From Companilactobacillus allii (GTDB lineage Bacteria; Bacillota; Bacilli; Lactobacillales; Lactobacillaceae): a stretch of DNA of 64,000 nucleotides. The notes beneath the pieces are model-generated. The model did no database searches and was not told the origin of the DNA. It saw only the letters and a list, made by a program, of their open reading frames with translations. Position numbers and translations under genes: made by a program. The stretch's first letter is position 1; the number at the start of each line of letters is the position of its first letter. The stretch covers positions 2,098,053-2,162,052 of the forward strand of contig NZ_CP019323.1 in assembly GCF_001971585.1 (NCBI RefSeq), in the 5' to 3' direction. Below are positions 17,506 through 26,043 of this stretch, piece by piece.

Positions 17506-17811
17506 CAACATCTAAAAAGTCAAAAAGAAGTCGCGTTAGCAACTTCTCAGAGTTTGGCAATAAATTAAACATGAACAATCCCATTTGAAATGAATAATTA
17601 CAAAAAAACTCTATGAAAATGAATGAAAGAAATCAAAATGTGTGTGGGAGTTGAGAGGCTTTGGATGTATATAAATTTGGGAAATTAGATTCATTCATAA
17701 TCATTTTGAACATAATCCTGAGCTACAGGATTGGATTAATCCGCTTGATATCAACCGGTAGCTTTATTGTACCTCAATTGGACTATACCGTATACTACAA
17801 ATTATTTATAT

Positions 17812-18708
17812 TTAATTAACTATTTTTTTGTTATCAGTGGAAATTCCGGTGAAAATATCTATAATTTTTCTGAAATCTGGTGTCTCTAGTGTATTAGTTC
17901 GATAAATGACTAAAATATAAAATGGTGGTAATTTCAAATTATTGACCTCTACTTCTTGGATCCCTTCTTCGTGATAAAGTGCTGTCTCAGCTATAAAGCT
18001 AATGCCTTTATTCGCCTTAATCAAATTTAACAGCAAGTGATGGTCAGATGTTTCAAAGATAACTTTAGGTATCACATTATATCTATCTGTGAATCTCTTA
18101 AACACTTGTCTGTGAACAGAATTGTTGTCAGTTAAAATAAAATCTTCCTTTAATAAGTCAGTTAAGTCTATTGGACCATTAAAATTCCTTTTACTCGAGG
18201 CAATCAATTTGAAGTAATGTGTTTTTATTACTTCATATTTTAACTCCGCATCCTCCGGCAACTGTGTTGTACCCAATAAAGAAATGTCTGTGTGCCCTTT
18301 TTTTAATTCTTCCAATAATTCCTTTGAACCATCCACTACAGGTTCAATTAAATCTAATAGATTTTCATCACGTAATTGATCAAATACTTCCGGTAATAAG
18401 TAATTTGTGATTATTGGTGGTAACCCCATTTTTATTTTTTTTTCTTTAATTCGTGCTAAATCTTGCTTAGTTAAATAATCCTCACGCAAAATCCTTTTGA
18501 TATGTGTTAACAATTGTTCCCCAGAATGCGTCAACGTTAGCGAATTAGCATAACTTTTACGATCAACCAATTTCACCCCATATTCGTCCTCTAATCTCTT
18601 TAGCGAGTAGGTAATCGTTGGTTGACTTACATGAAAATATCTTGCCGTATCAGAGAAGTTTTTTAATTCACTTAACTTTTGAAAATATTGACAATCCTTT
18701 ATATTCAT
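17812..18708 (-). CDS. mleR: LysR-type regulator of malolactic fermentation
   Basis: A 298-residue LysR protein with an N-terminal HTH (about 1-60, NFSDTARYFHVSQPTITYSLKRLE) and a periplasmic-binding-protein-like effector domain that probably senses L-malate. It is transcribed divergently from mleS, the classic arrangement of the mle locus in lactic acid bacteria. It starts at ATG 18708 behind a GAG-containing site. No terminator follows immediately, so its transcript may extend into the structured region downstream. Confidence 0.88.
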   Translation of the reverse strand: MNIKDCQYFQKLSELKNFSDTARYFHVSQPTITYSLKRLEDEYGVKLVDRKSYANSLTLTHSGEQLLTHIKRILREDYLTKQDLARIKEKKIKMGLPPIITNYLLPEVFDQLRDENLLDLIEPVVDGSKELLEELKKGHTDISLLGTTQLPEDAELKYEVIKTHYFKLIASSKRNFNGPIDLTDLLKEDFILTDNNSVHRQVFKRFTDRYNVIPKVIFETSDHHLLLNLIKANKGISFIAETALYHEEGIQEVEVNNLKLPPFYILVIYRTNTLETPDFRKIIDIFTGISTDNKKIVN

Positions 18709-18747
18709 ATTCTCACCTATAAATTATTTTTATCAATTATAACATAT

Positions 18748-18777
18748 TTGACTATAATTTTTATCGAGGTATATAGT
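18748..18777 (+). promoter_or_regulatory. Promoter of mleS-mleP
   Basis: TTGACT (18748-18753) and TATAGT (18772-18777) are separated by 18 bases, within the divergent mleR-mleS spacer where MleR would bind. Confidence 0.6.
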
Positions 18778-18819
18778 ACTGTATGAAAGTTAAAGAAAGT
18801 TAATTCAGGAGGCATTTTT

Positions 18820-20445
18820 ATGAAGGAATATAAAGGTTTAGACCTATTAAACAATCCATTCTTAAATAAAGGCACTGCTTTTACTAAAGAAGAAAGAAAA
18901 GAAAATGGAATCGAAGGTTTGTTACCTCCATTCGTTCAAACACTTGATCAACAAGTTGCTCAAGCATATGAACAATATGGTACAAAACCAACACCATTAG
19001 CAAAGCGCATGTACTTAATGGACTTGTTCAATGAAAACCGTACATTGTTCTACAAATTATTCAGTGAACACGTATATGACTTTATGCCAGTTGTATATGA
19101 TCCAACTATTGCTGACACAATTGAAAACTACAGCCACTTTTTCTTAGATCCACAAAACGCTGCTTACTTATCAATTGATGATCCAGATAATATAGAAGCA
19201 ACATTGAAAAACGCTGCTGGTGATCGTGATATTAAGTTGATCGTTGTTACTGACGGTGAAGGAATTCTTGGTATTGGTGATTGGGGTCTACAAGGTGTAG
19301 ATATCTCTGTTGGTAAGCTTATGGTTTATACAGCTGCTGCCGGTGTTGATCCTAAGTCTGTTTTACCAGTTGTTCTTGATGTGGGTACTAACAACAAATC
19401 ATTATTAGATGATGACTTGTATCTTGGTAATCATCATGAACGTGTTACTGGTGATACATACTACGATTTTGTTGATAAGTTTGTTGGCAAAGCAGAAGAA
19501 TTATTCCCAGACATGTATCTTCACTTTGAAGATTTCGGTCGTGATAATGCTGCTAACATTTTGAACAAATACAAAGACCAAATTTTGACATTTAACGATG
19601 ATATCCAAGGTACAGGTATTATTACACTTGCTGGTATTCTAGGCGCTTTGAATATTTCTAAAGAAAAATTCACTGACCAAGTTTATATGTCATTTGGTGC
19701 TGGTACTGCCGGTGCTGGTATTGCAAAACGTATCTTTGATGCAATGGTTGAAGAAGGTTTATCTGAAGAAGAAGCTAAGAAACACTTCTATCTAGTTGAT
19801 AAGCAAGGCCTATTGTTCGATGATACAAAAGATTTAACACCTGAACAAAAGCCATTTACAAGAAGTCGTAGTGAATTTGCTAATGCAGACGAACTAACAA
19901 CTCTTGAAGCTGCTGTTAAGGCTGTACACCCTACTATCCTTGTTGGTACATCTACACAACCTGGTTCATTTACAGAATCTATCATCAAAGAAATGGCTGC
20001 ACATACAGCACGTCCTATCATCTTCCCATTATCAAATCCTACTAAACTTGCTGAAGCAAAGGCAGAAGATCTTTTGAAGTGGACTGACGGTAAAGCACTT
20101 GTAGCTACTGGTATTCCTGTTGAACCTGTTGAATACAAAGGTGTTACATACACTATTGGACAAGCTAACAATGCTCTTGTATATCCTGGCCTTGGTCTTG
20201 GTGCAATGGCTGTTAACGCTAAGCTACTTAGTGATGGAATGATCAACAAAGCTGCTCATTCATTAGGTGGAATTGTTGATACAACAAAAGCCGGTGCTGC
20301 TGTATTACCTCCAGTTTCAAAATTGGATGAATTCAGTATGACTGTTGCTATGGGTGTTGCACAACAAGCCATCGAAGAAAAGCTTACTGATAAAACAGAT
20401 GCTAAAAAAGCTATCGATGACATCAATTGGGAACCAAAATATTAA
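18820..20445 (+). CDS. mleS: Malolactic enzyme
   Basis: This enzyme converts L-malate to L-lactate and CO2 with NAD and manganese, deacidifying the medium and generating proton motive force. The 541 residues match the malic-enzyme fold, with [30 protein letters not shown] and the NAD-binding run [14 protein letters not shown]. The gene context favours malolactic enzyme over a plain malic enzyme: mleR is divergent and the malate carrier follows at 36 bases. The ATG at 18820 follows a strong AGGAGG. Confidence 0.94.
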   Translation: MKEYKGLDLLNNPFLNKGTAFTKEERKENGIEGLLPPFVQTLDQQVAQAYEQYGTKPTPLAKRMYLMDLFNENRTLFYKLFSEHVYDFMPVVYDPTIADTIENYSHFFLDPQNAAYLSIDDPDNIEATLKNAAGDRDIKLIVVTDGEGILGIGDWGLQGVDISVGKLMVYTAAAGVDPKSVLPVVLDVGTNNKSLLDDDLYLGNHHERVTGDTYYDFVDKFVGKAEELFPDMYLHFEDFGRDNAANILNKYKDQILTFNDDIQGTGIITLAGILGALNISKEKFTDQVYMSFGAGTAGAGIAKRIFDAMVEEGLSEEEAKKHFYLVDKQGLLFDDTKDLTPEQKPFTRSRSEFANADELTTLEAAVKAVHPTILVGTSTQPGSFTESIIKEMAAHTARPIIFPLSNPTKLAEAKAEDLLKWTDGKALVATGIPVEPVEYKGVTYTIGQANNALVYPGLGLGAMAVNAKLLSDGMINKAAHSLGGIVDTTKAGAAVLPPVSKLDEFSMTVAMGVAQQAIEEKLTDKTDAKKAIDDINWEPKY

Positions 20446-20480
20446 TATTTAAAAAGTTATAAGAGAAGGGGAATTATCTC

Positions 20481-21443
20481 ATGGAAGCATTTATCACATC
20501 ACTTGAAAGTGTTGCTGAAATCGTAATTGTTATCGCCCTTGGCTACTGGTTAAGAAGCTCAGGCCGTTTGGGTGATGAATTTAAGGGAAATATTTCATTT
20601 ATTATTATGAAAATTGCTTTACCTGCATCAATCTTTGTATCAGTGTTGAAGTATTTGACACGTGATAAATTATCTACTCTAACTGGCGGACTAGTTTTTG
20701 CCTTTGCCAGTTTTGCATGCAGTTACTTACTAGCATGGATCTTGACAAAAGTATTTCATATTAAAAAGGGTCGTCGTGGTACATTCATTAACATGTTTGC
20801 CAATGCCAACACAATTTTCATTGGTCTACCACTTAACATGGCTCTATTCGGTTCAAAGAGTTTACCATTCTTCCTTGTTTACTATGTTATGAATACTATT
20901 TCTACTTGGGCTGTCGGAGTGTTCTTTATCTCATCTGATGATCCAACTGTTGAAAAAGGCGCTAAGAAAGACTTCAATTGGAAAAAGTTACTACCTGCTC
21001 CACTTGTAGGTTTCTTAGTTTCATTAGTATTCTTACTACTAGCTATTCCTGTTCCAGAATGGATTAACAAGACACTTGATATGGTCGGTGGTATTGTTAC
21101 ACCTATGTCACTTATCTACATTGGTATTATCTTAGCTGATGCCGGTTTGAAGTCAATTGGCTTTGACCGTGATACGATTTTGGCTTTACTTGGTAGATTC
21201 GTATTTGCTCCAGCAATCATGATTGGATTTGTATTGTTAGGCAAATCAATGGGTAACCCAATGCCAAGTCTTGAAAGTAGTACATTAATTATCCAAGCTG
21301 CTGCTCCTGGACTTGCTGTTTTACCTATCTTAGTTGGACAATCGCACGGTGATGTTGAATATGCAACTAATGTTGTTACAACTTCAACAGTCCTATTCGT
21401 TATCGTTGTTCCAATCTTGATGCAAGTTGTTAACTTCATCTAG
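20481..21443 (+). CDS. mleP: Malate permease of the AEC family
   Basis: A membrane protein of 320 residues with about ten hydrophobic segments, of the auxin-efflux-carrier (AEC) family used as malate/lactate carrier in mle loci. Landmarks are NMFANANTIFIGLPLNMALFG and the C-terminal AAAPGLAVLPILVGQ half. It is co-transcribed with mleS and has its own GAAGGGG ribosome site. The position makes malate uptake the likely job. Confidence 0.9.
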   Translation: MEAFITSLESVAEIVIVIALGYWLRSSGRLGDEFKGNISFIIMKIALPASIFVSVLKYLTRDKLSTLTGGLVFAFASFACSYLLAWILTKVFHIKKGRRGTFINMFANANTIFIGLPLNMALFGSKSLPFFLVYYVMNTISTWAVGVFFISSDDPTVEKGAKKDFNWKKLLPAPLVGFLVSLVFLLLAIPVPEWINKTLDMVGGIVTPMSLIYIGIILADAGLKSIGFDRDTILALLGRFVFAPAIMIGFVLLGKSMGNPMPSLESSTLIIQAAAPGLAVLPILVGQSHGDVEYATNVVTTSTVLFVIVVPILMQVVNFI

Positions 21444-21486
21444 TTAATAAATTAAATTAATTGATTCATCCTCCAAATAACTAAAT

Positions 21487-21522
21487 AAAAGGATCCAGAA
21501 GAAAAAATCTTCTGGGTCCTTT
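21487..21522. terminator. Bidirectional terminator between mleP and the HAD gene
   Basis: AAAGGATCCAGAAGA (21488-21502) pairs with 21508-21522 around five As. It serves the convergent genes on both sides. Confidence 0.88.
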
Positions 21523-22332
21523 TTAATTGTCTGAAACTTCTTCAATTAATTTATTTAACACTTGTAACACGCCATGTTCATCATTTGTGCCCGTTCTATA
21601 ATTTGCGTACTGTTCCATGCCTTCACTACCATTGGCCATTAGATAGCTGTATTTAACAGCCTGTAGCATTTCTTTATCGTTGAACGTATCACCAAAGGCC
21701 ATCATCTTTGAAGGATCAATATCCAAGTAGTTACCAATCAATCTTATGGCACCACCCTTGTCTATTCCCTTATTCATGATGTCGATCCAAACTTCACCAC
21801 TTACAACTACTGAGAAGTTATCTCCAAATTCTGGTTCAAAAATATCATCATAATATTTTTGACTATGTCCATTTGGAAAATAAATAGTAAATTTATTTGC
21901 ATCTCTTTGTATCGTTCTCAAATCATCTACTAATTCCACTTTTGTATAAAATGTCTTTAAAAATGGAACATACTTCTCGTATTTCTTATTTACATAAGCG
22001 GCATCCAATGCACAAATAATGGGAACACCATCGGTATCATCTTCAACAAAATGTACCATTCGTTGATAATCTGGCACATCAATCAAACTCTTGAATAAGA
22101 TCTTACCCTTATAACTTACCAATCCTCCATTATCACAAATAAATGTCATTTCGTTTTTTAACTCTGGAAACAGATCCTGTAATGTATAAATTGGTCTACC
22201 ACTAGCAATCCCAAAATTTATATCCAGTTTCATTAAGTTGTTGATTATATCATCAATTCCAGCTGGTAATTTACTGTTACTTTCCAACAATGTTTTATCC
22301 ATATCGGATGCAACAAATTTTACATCTTTCAT
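21523..22332 (-). CDS. Cof-type HAD family hydrolase
   Basis: A 269-residue sugar-phosphate-type phosphatase of the Cof subgroup. Motif I is ASDMDKTLL near residue 8 with both catalytic Asp residues. Motif II is the Ser in GIASGRP, and motif III/IV is FGDTFNDKEML near residue 217. A large C2-type cap lies between. The substrate is not predictable. It appears to be a single-gene unit facing the mle operon. Confidence 0.88.
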   Translation of the reverse strand: MKDVKFVASDMDKTLLESNSKLPAGIDDIINNLMKLDINFGIASGRPIYTLQDLFPELKNEMTFICDNGGLVSYKGKILFKSLIDVPDYQRMVHFVEDDTDGVPIICALDAAYVNKKYEKYVPFLKTFYTKVELVDDLRTIQRDANKFTIYFPNGHSQKYYDDIFEPEFGDNFSVVVSGEVWIDIMNKGIDKGGAIRLIGNYLDIDPSKMMAFGDTFNDKEMLQAVKYSYLMANGSEGMEQYANYRTGTNDEHGVLQVLNKLIEEVSDN

Positions 22333-22528
22333 TCGGAAATCTCCTCAAATTTTCTTTTTACTACTACTATGTTAGCACTTTCATAGTTTATTGAAAATCC
22401 AAACATATCTTACTTCATATAATTTTTGTTATGTAACCTTGAATATAATTCACTTTCTCTAAACTTGACAGAAACAAAAAACAATATCACCATTAGTATA
22501 AGATAAAATACTTTTCGGAGGCATTTCA

Positions 22529-23260
22529 ATGACTTTATTGAACACTAGTTTTCGTACTAATTATTTACACACATATTTTAAAGCAACCGTGGTAATTCCA
22601 GATACTGATGAGTCAGATTATAAGGTCGTTTGGTTACTGCACGGTTACACCGCTGACGATACAACTTGGATTAGAAATTATAACGTTGAGAGTCTGGCAA
22701 ATAAATACAATTGGGCAATCATTATGCCTGAAGGAAGAAACTCATTTTATACTGATTCAGACTTCATTCCCTATTACAGTTTCTTCACCAAAGAATTAGT
22801 ACCAAAAATGCAAAAGCTATTGCCCATTTCCTCTAAGCCAGAAGACAACTATATTGCCGGTGTAAGTATGGGTGGTTATGGAGCATTGAAGATTGGATTG
22901 GAAAATCCTGATAAATTCAGTCGTATCGCTGCAATGTCACCTGTAGCAGATATTGAACATTTTAGAAACAATCCAGGTAGCCCAATGCCACTGAATGCAT
23001 TTGACACAATTTTTGATTCAACAGAAAAAATTCACGATAATCAACTGGCCAATATTTTGGATAACACGAATTCAACTGATCAAAAAATTCTCCAATTATG
23101 TGGTGATGATGACTTTATGCATGATGATAATATCGAATTAAAGAATCAACTTACAAAGAAATTCAAAGATAATTACAAATGGATGCCAGTAAATGGTGAT
23201 CATTCTTGGACTACTTGGGTTGAAAATGTTGATGGCGTATTTAATTGGCTAAATAGATAG
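22529..23260 (+). CDS. Alpha/beta-hydrolase esterase, tributyrin-esterase type, copy 1
   Basis: A cytoplasmic carboxylesterase of 243 residues in the family of EstA tributyrin esterase and S-formylglutathione hydrolase. The nucleophile is Ser113 in GVSMGGYGALK, the oxyanion region is WLLHGYT near residue 35, and the catalytic His is in VNGDHSW near the C-terminus. It likely cleaves short-chain esters. A near-identical-length paralogue follows 93 bases downstream. The ATG has CGGAGG in front. Confidence 0.88.
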   Translation: MTLLNTSFRTNYLHTYFKATVVIPDTDESDYKVVWLLHGYTADDTTWIRNYNVESLANKYNWAIIMPEGRNSFYTDSDFIPYYSFFTKELVPKMQKLLPISSKPEDNYIAGVSMGGYGALKIGLENPDKFSRIAAMSPVADIEHFRNNPGSPMPLNAFDTIFDSTEKIHDNQLANILDNTNSTDQKILQLCGDDDFMHDDNIELKNQLTKKFKDNYKWMPVNGDHSWTTWVENVDGVFNWLNR

Positions 23261-23353
23261 CATTACTTTTATCAAGGACCAATTTCATAATTCTTGTAAA
23301 ATACACAAAATGATTTACAATCATTAACATAATCAATTTACCGAGGTCTTAAA

Positions 23354-24079
23354 ATGACATTAATAAATATGAGTTATCGAACAAATTACTTACATACATA
23401 CTTTAAAACTACCATTGTAATCCCGGATTCAAATAAAAAAGAATACAAAGCTGTCTGGTTGCTCCACGGATACACTGGGGATGACACGGCTTGGATTAGA
23501 CATGCAAATATTGAAAAATTAGCACGTGAACATGATTGGGCAATCATCATGCCTGAAGGACGCAATGCTTTTTATACAGATTCTTCCTTTATACCTTATT
23601 ATTCATATTTTGTAGATGAATTGATCCCGAAAATTCAAGGAATGTTTCCAATTTCTAACAAACCTGAAGATAACTACATTGTGGGATCAAGTATGGGCGG
23701 ATATGGTGCATTAAAGATTGGTTTTACTAACCCTGATAAATTCAGTAAAATTGCGGCATTGTCACCTATAACAGATATTGAAAATTTCAAAAAGAATCCT
23801 CAATGTCCTATGGACGAACATACTTTTGACTCCATATTTGACTCAGAAGAAAAAATTCAAGCTAATCAACTGACTACTATTTTCAATCGACTCAAACCAA
23901 ATCAAAAAGTCCTAACACTTTGTGGCGATGAAGATTACATGCATGAAGATAATGTCATGTTCAAAAACTTCTTAACTATTCATTTAACTAATAATTATAC
24001 TTGGATGCCAGTAAATGGCGATCATTCGTGGGTTACATGGGTTAAAAATATCGATAAAGTATTTAAATGGCTAGAATAA
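23354..24079 (+). CDS. Alpha/beta-hydrolase esterase, tributyrin-esterase type, copy 2
   Basis: A 241-residue paralogue of the preceding esterase. Ser113 lies in GSSMGGYGALK, the HGYTGDD oxyanion loop is kept, and the His is in VNGDHSWVTW. The two differ mainly in surface positions and in the loop around residues 25-30, consistent with an old tandem duplication and some change of specificity. It is preceded by CGAGG and followed by a bidirectional terminator. Confidence 0.88.
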   Translation: MTLINMSYRTNYLHTYFKTTIVIPDSNKKEYKAVWLLHGYTGDDTAWIRHANIEKLAREHDWAIIMPEGRNAFYTDSSFIPYYSYFVDELIPKIQGMFPISNKPEDNYIVGSSMGGYGALKIGFTNPDKFSKIAALSPITDIENFKKNPQCPMDEHTFDSIFDSEEKIQANQLTTIFNRLKPNQKVLTLCGDEDYMHEDNVMFKNFLTIHLTNNYTWMPVNGDHSWVTWVKNIDKVFKWLE

Positions 24080-24080
24080 C

Positions 24081-24123
24081 AAAAGCACAATAAATTGACC
24101 AAAAATCAATTTATTGTGCTTTT
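24081..24123. terminator. Bidirectional terminator after the esterase pair
   Basis: AAAAGCACAATAAATTGA (24081-24098) pairs perfectly with 24106-24123 and is flanked by T-runs. It lies between convergent genes. Confidence 0.9.
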
Positions 24124-24132
24124 TATTTTGAT

Positions 24133-24990
24133 TCAATTGTCAAAGTTTTTATTGGTGATCTTCTCTTTTTTCATTATATCCACTAGATTCTTTGTATATT
24201 CACTTTCATAGATAATTGCAAATAACGTATCCAACACATATTCAAATGACAATTGTGAAGCAAATGTTCCTACCTTTACAAAATTGTATTCCGTTTGGGG
24301 AACTTCAATTACATACTTGGACAGTTTAGCCATCTCAGAATCAGTATCACCAGTTATTAAAATAGTGTCTCTATTCTCATGTTTTAAATAATTCAGATAT
24401 TGTACAAACTCATGTGACCTACCACTATAACTAATAAATACGCCACTATCATTCTTATCCAAATTTAAGGAATGCCAACTACCTTCACCGTATTCTCCAG
24501 CAACTATCGGATAACGGTCTATCTTATTGAATTTATTTTGAAAGCTGCGTGCTCTGATCTGTGAATCTCCTGTACCAAACAAGAATATTCGCTTAGACTT
24601 GATTAATATCTTGGCTACTTTTTCCAAATTATGTTTATCAAGCTTATCAGCAGTTTTTTGAATTGACTCGATCGATAAATCAGCCATATTTTTAGCAATT
24701 TCAAAGGCAGAATCAGTCGCCGTAAAGGGAAAATTAGCATTAACATTGGATATTACATGTTGATTGTCCTGAACTTCCTTAACCAGGACAACACGAAAAT
24801 CCTTAAAACCTGAGAATCCAAGTTTTTTAGTCAATCTTATTACGGCTGAATGAGACGAATAAGCTCTTTTGGCCAAATCTTGAACAGTGATTTTTGCCAT
24901 ATCAAGTTGATTATCTAAAATATATTCAGCAATTCTTTGTTCCGTTTCAGTAAAATTGGACTCTTGTTTCAATTTATCAATCACAGACAC
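24133..24990 (-). CDS. RpiR/MurR-family transcriptional regulator
   Basis: A 285-residue RpiR-type regulator. An N-terminal HTH (about 1-77, TVQDLAKRAYSSHSAVIRLTKKLGFSGF) is followed by a SIS sugar-phosphate isomerase-like domain (about 125-260, FLFGTGDSQIRA and FISYSGRSHEFV) that binds a phosphosugar effector. The GTG start at 24990 has its AAGGTGA site inside an 18-bp hairpin. It is the last gene of an operon with two Gfo/Idh oxidoreductases and a PTS IIC, so it probably controls that operon. Confidence 0.88.
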   Translation of the reverse strand: MSVIDKLKQESNFTETEQRIAEYILDNQLDMAKITVQDLAKRAYSSHSAVIRLTKKLGFSGFKDFRVVLVKEVQDNQHVISNVNANFPFTATDSAFEIAKNMADLSIESIQKTADKLDKHNLEKVAKILIKSKRIFLFGTGDSQIRARSFQNKFNKIDRYPIVAGEYGEGSWHSLNLDKNDSGVFISYSGRSHEFVQYLNYLKHENRDTILITGDTDSEMAKLSKYVIEVPQTEYNFVKVGTFASQLSFEYVLDTLFAIIYESEYTKNLVDIMKKEKITNKNFDN

Positions 24991-24997
24991 AAAATCA

Positions 24998-25036
24998 CCT
25001 TCTTAGTTTCAATATATCATATTGGAACTAAGAAGG
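24998..25036 (-). promoter_or_regulatory. Hairpin covering the ribosome site of the rpiR gene
   Basis: CCTTCTTAGTTTCAATAT (24998-25015) pairs with 25019-25036, giving 18-base arms with one G-U pair and a 3-base loop. On the transcribed strand the 3' arm contains the AGAAGG ribosome site of the next gene. No T-run follows, so it does not look like a terminator. Confidence 0.7.
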
Positions 25037-25046
25037 CATTTTGTTT

Positions 25047-26024
25047 TTAACCCAACTGAATATCTGCATCCCTTAAGGCCATATCTACAATTTCCATAAC
25101 AGACTCACTATGATCCAACTCTTTTTTAACAAAATCCATATCATGATCTGCTACCAATTCATTAAACTTCTTAAATTCCTCATACATACGATGATCATTT
25201 ATCTTATCATCAACATGTTTAGAAAATCCATTATTCAAATTAATATCAAAGTCTGATAGAACATTGGTTGGTCCATTAACAATGACTGAACCGGCATTAC
25301 CTTGAATAGTTGTTTGAATCTTGGCTGAAGTGTCCTTAGACCCTATACATACTACTTTAGTATTTCCGTAATCCAATATCAGCATACCTGAAGTATCTAT
25401 ACCTCTTTCAATGTTTGCCATATACTTAACTGATTTAGGTTTTCCTAAGATACCAACAATAAAGTGAATATTATAGATATTAATATCCATCAAAGCTCCG
25501 CCACCCTTTTTAGGATCAAAGACTGGTAATATTTTACCTTCCTTGAAAGCATCGTATCTGTGTGAATATTGAGAGTAATTACATTCAATTAACTTTATAT
25601 CACCAATTTTTTTAAGTGATTCTTTTAATTCTTTGTAATTGGTCAAATATTGATTAGTTATAGCTTCTACCAATATTAGATTCTTATCTAAAGCTAATTT
25701 TTTAAGTTCACGCATCTCTGACAACTTGAGCGTGAACGGCTTTTCACAAATAACATTCTTACCAGACTCCAAAGCCTTCTTGGCATATGCGTAATGTAAA
25801 AAGTTTGGTAAAGCAACATAAACTGTATCAATATCGGCTTGTTTCAAACATTCCTCATAATTTGTAAACACTTTTTTGATTCCATATTTTTCACTTAGTT
25901 CTTGCATCGTGGGAACATCTTGTTCAACTCCAACAATGGCATTCAATTTAATTTCTGGAATATCTGAAACCATTGTTAAATAATCTTTAACAATCATTCC
26001 AGCTCCTATAATGGCTAATTTCAT
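25047..26024 (-). CDS. Gfo/Idh/MocA-family oxidoreductase, copy 2
   Basis: An NAD(P)-dependent sugar or inositol dehydrogenase-like protein of 325 residues. The N-terminal Rossmann domain starts MKLAIIGAGMIVKDYL. The catalytic Lys is probably in VICEKPFT (near residue 93), as is standard for the family. The C-terminal half has the usual GGGALMDINIYNI pattern. It lies in one operon with a second family member and a PTS permease. Acting on the imported phosphosugar is plausible but unproven. Confidence 0.87.
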   Translation of the reverse strand: MKLAIIGAGMIVKDYLTMVSDIPEIKLNAIVGVEQDVPTMQELSEKYGIKKVFTNYEECLKQADIDTVYVALPNFLHYAYAKKALESGKNVICEKPFTLKLSEMRELKKLALDKNLILVEAITNQYLTNYKELKESLKKIGDIKLIECNYSQYSHRYDAFKEGKILPVFDPKKGGGALMDINIYNIHFIVGILGKPKSVKYMANIERGIDTSGMLILDYGNTKVVCIGSKDTSAKIQTTIQGNAGSVIVNGPTNVLSDFDINLNNGFSKHVDDKINDHRMYEEFKKFNELVADHDMDFVKKELDHSESVMEIVDMALRDADIQLG

Positions 26025-26043
26025 TTTATTTATCCTTTCTAGA

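Larger units (their letters stand above)
17048..17811. other. Structured intergenic region of about 760 bases without a convincing gene
   Basis: No reading frame here has a credible start, ribosome site and protein-like composition. Instead there are several hairpins. GAAGAGCAACC/GGTTGCTCTTC (about 17135-17162) and AATGGT/ACCATT followed by nine Ts (about 17232-17257) both look like minus-strand terminators. A GGAGAGGA/TCCTCTCC stem lies at about 17307-17336, and another minus-strand terminator at 17523-17550. A palindrome cluster occupies 17715-17758. One or more small RNAs on the minus strand are possible. Confidence 0.5.

Noticed and set aside
17541-17600. A minus-strand 32-codon frame beginning MGLFMFNLLPNSEK.
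   Set aside because: There is no ribosome site before it and it reads across a terminator-like hairpin.
19788-20249. A 153-codon antisense frame within mleS.
   Set aside because: It arises from the codon bias of mleS on the other strand and has no start signals.
24998-25036. The large hairpin before rpiR as an intrinsic terminator.
   Set aside because: On the transcribed strand it is followed by GTGATTTTGTG and not by a T-run, and it overlaps the ribosome site of the next gene.
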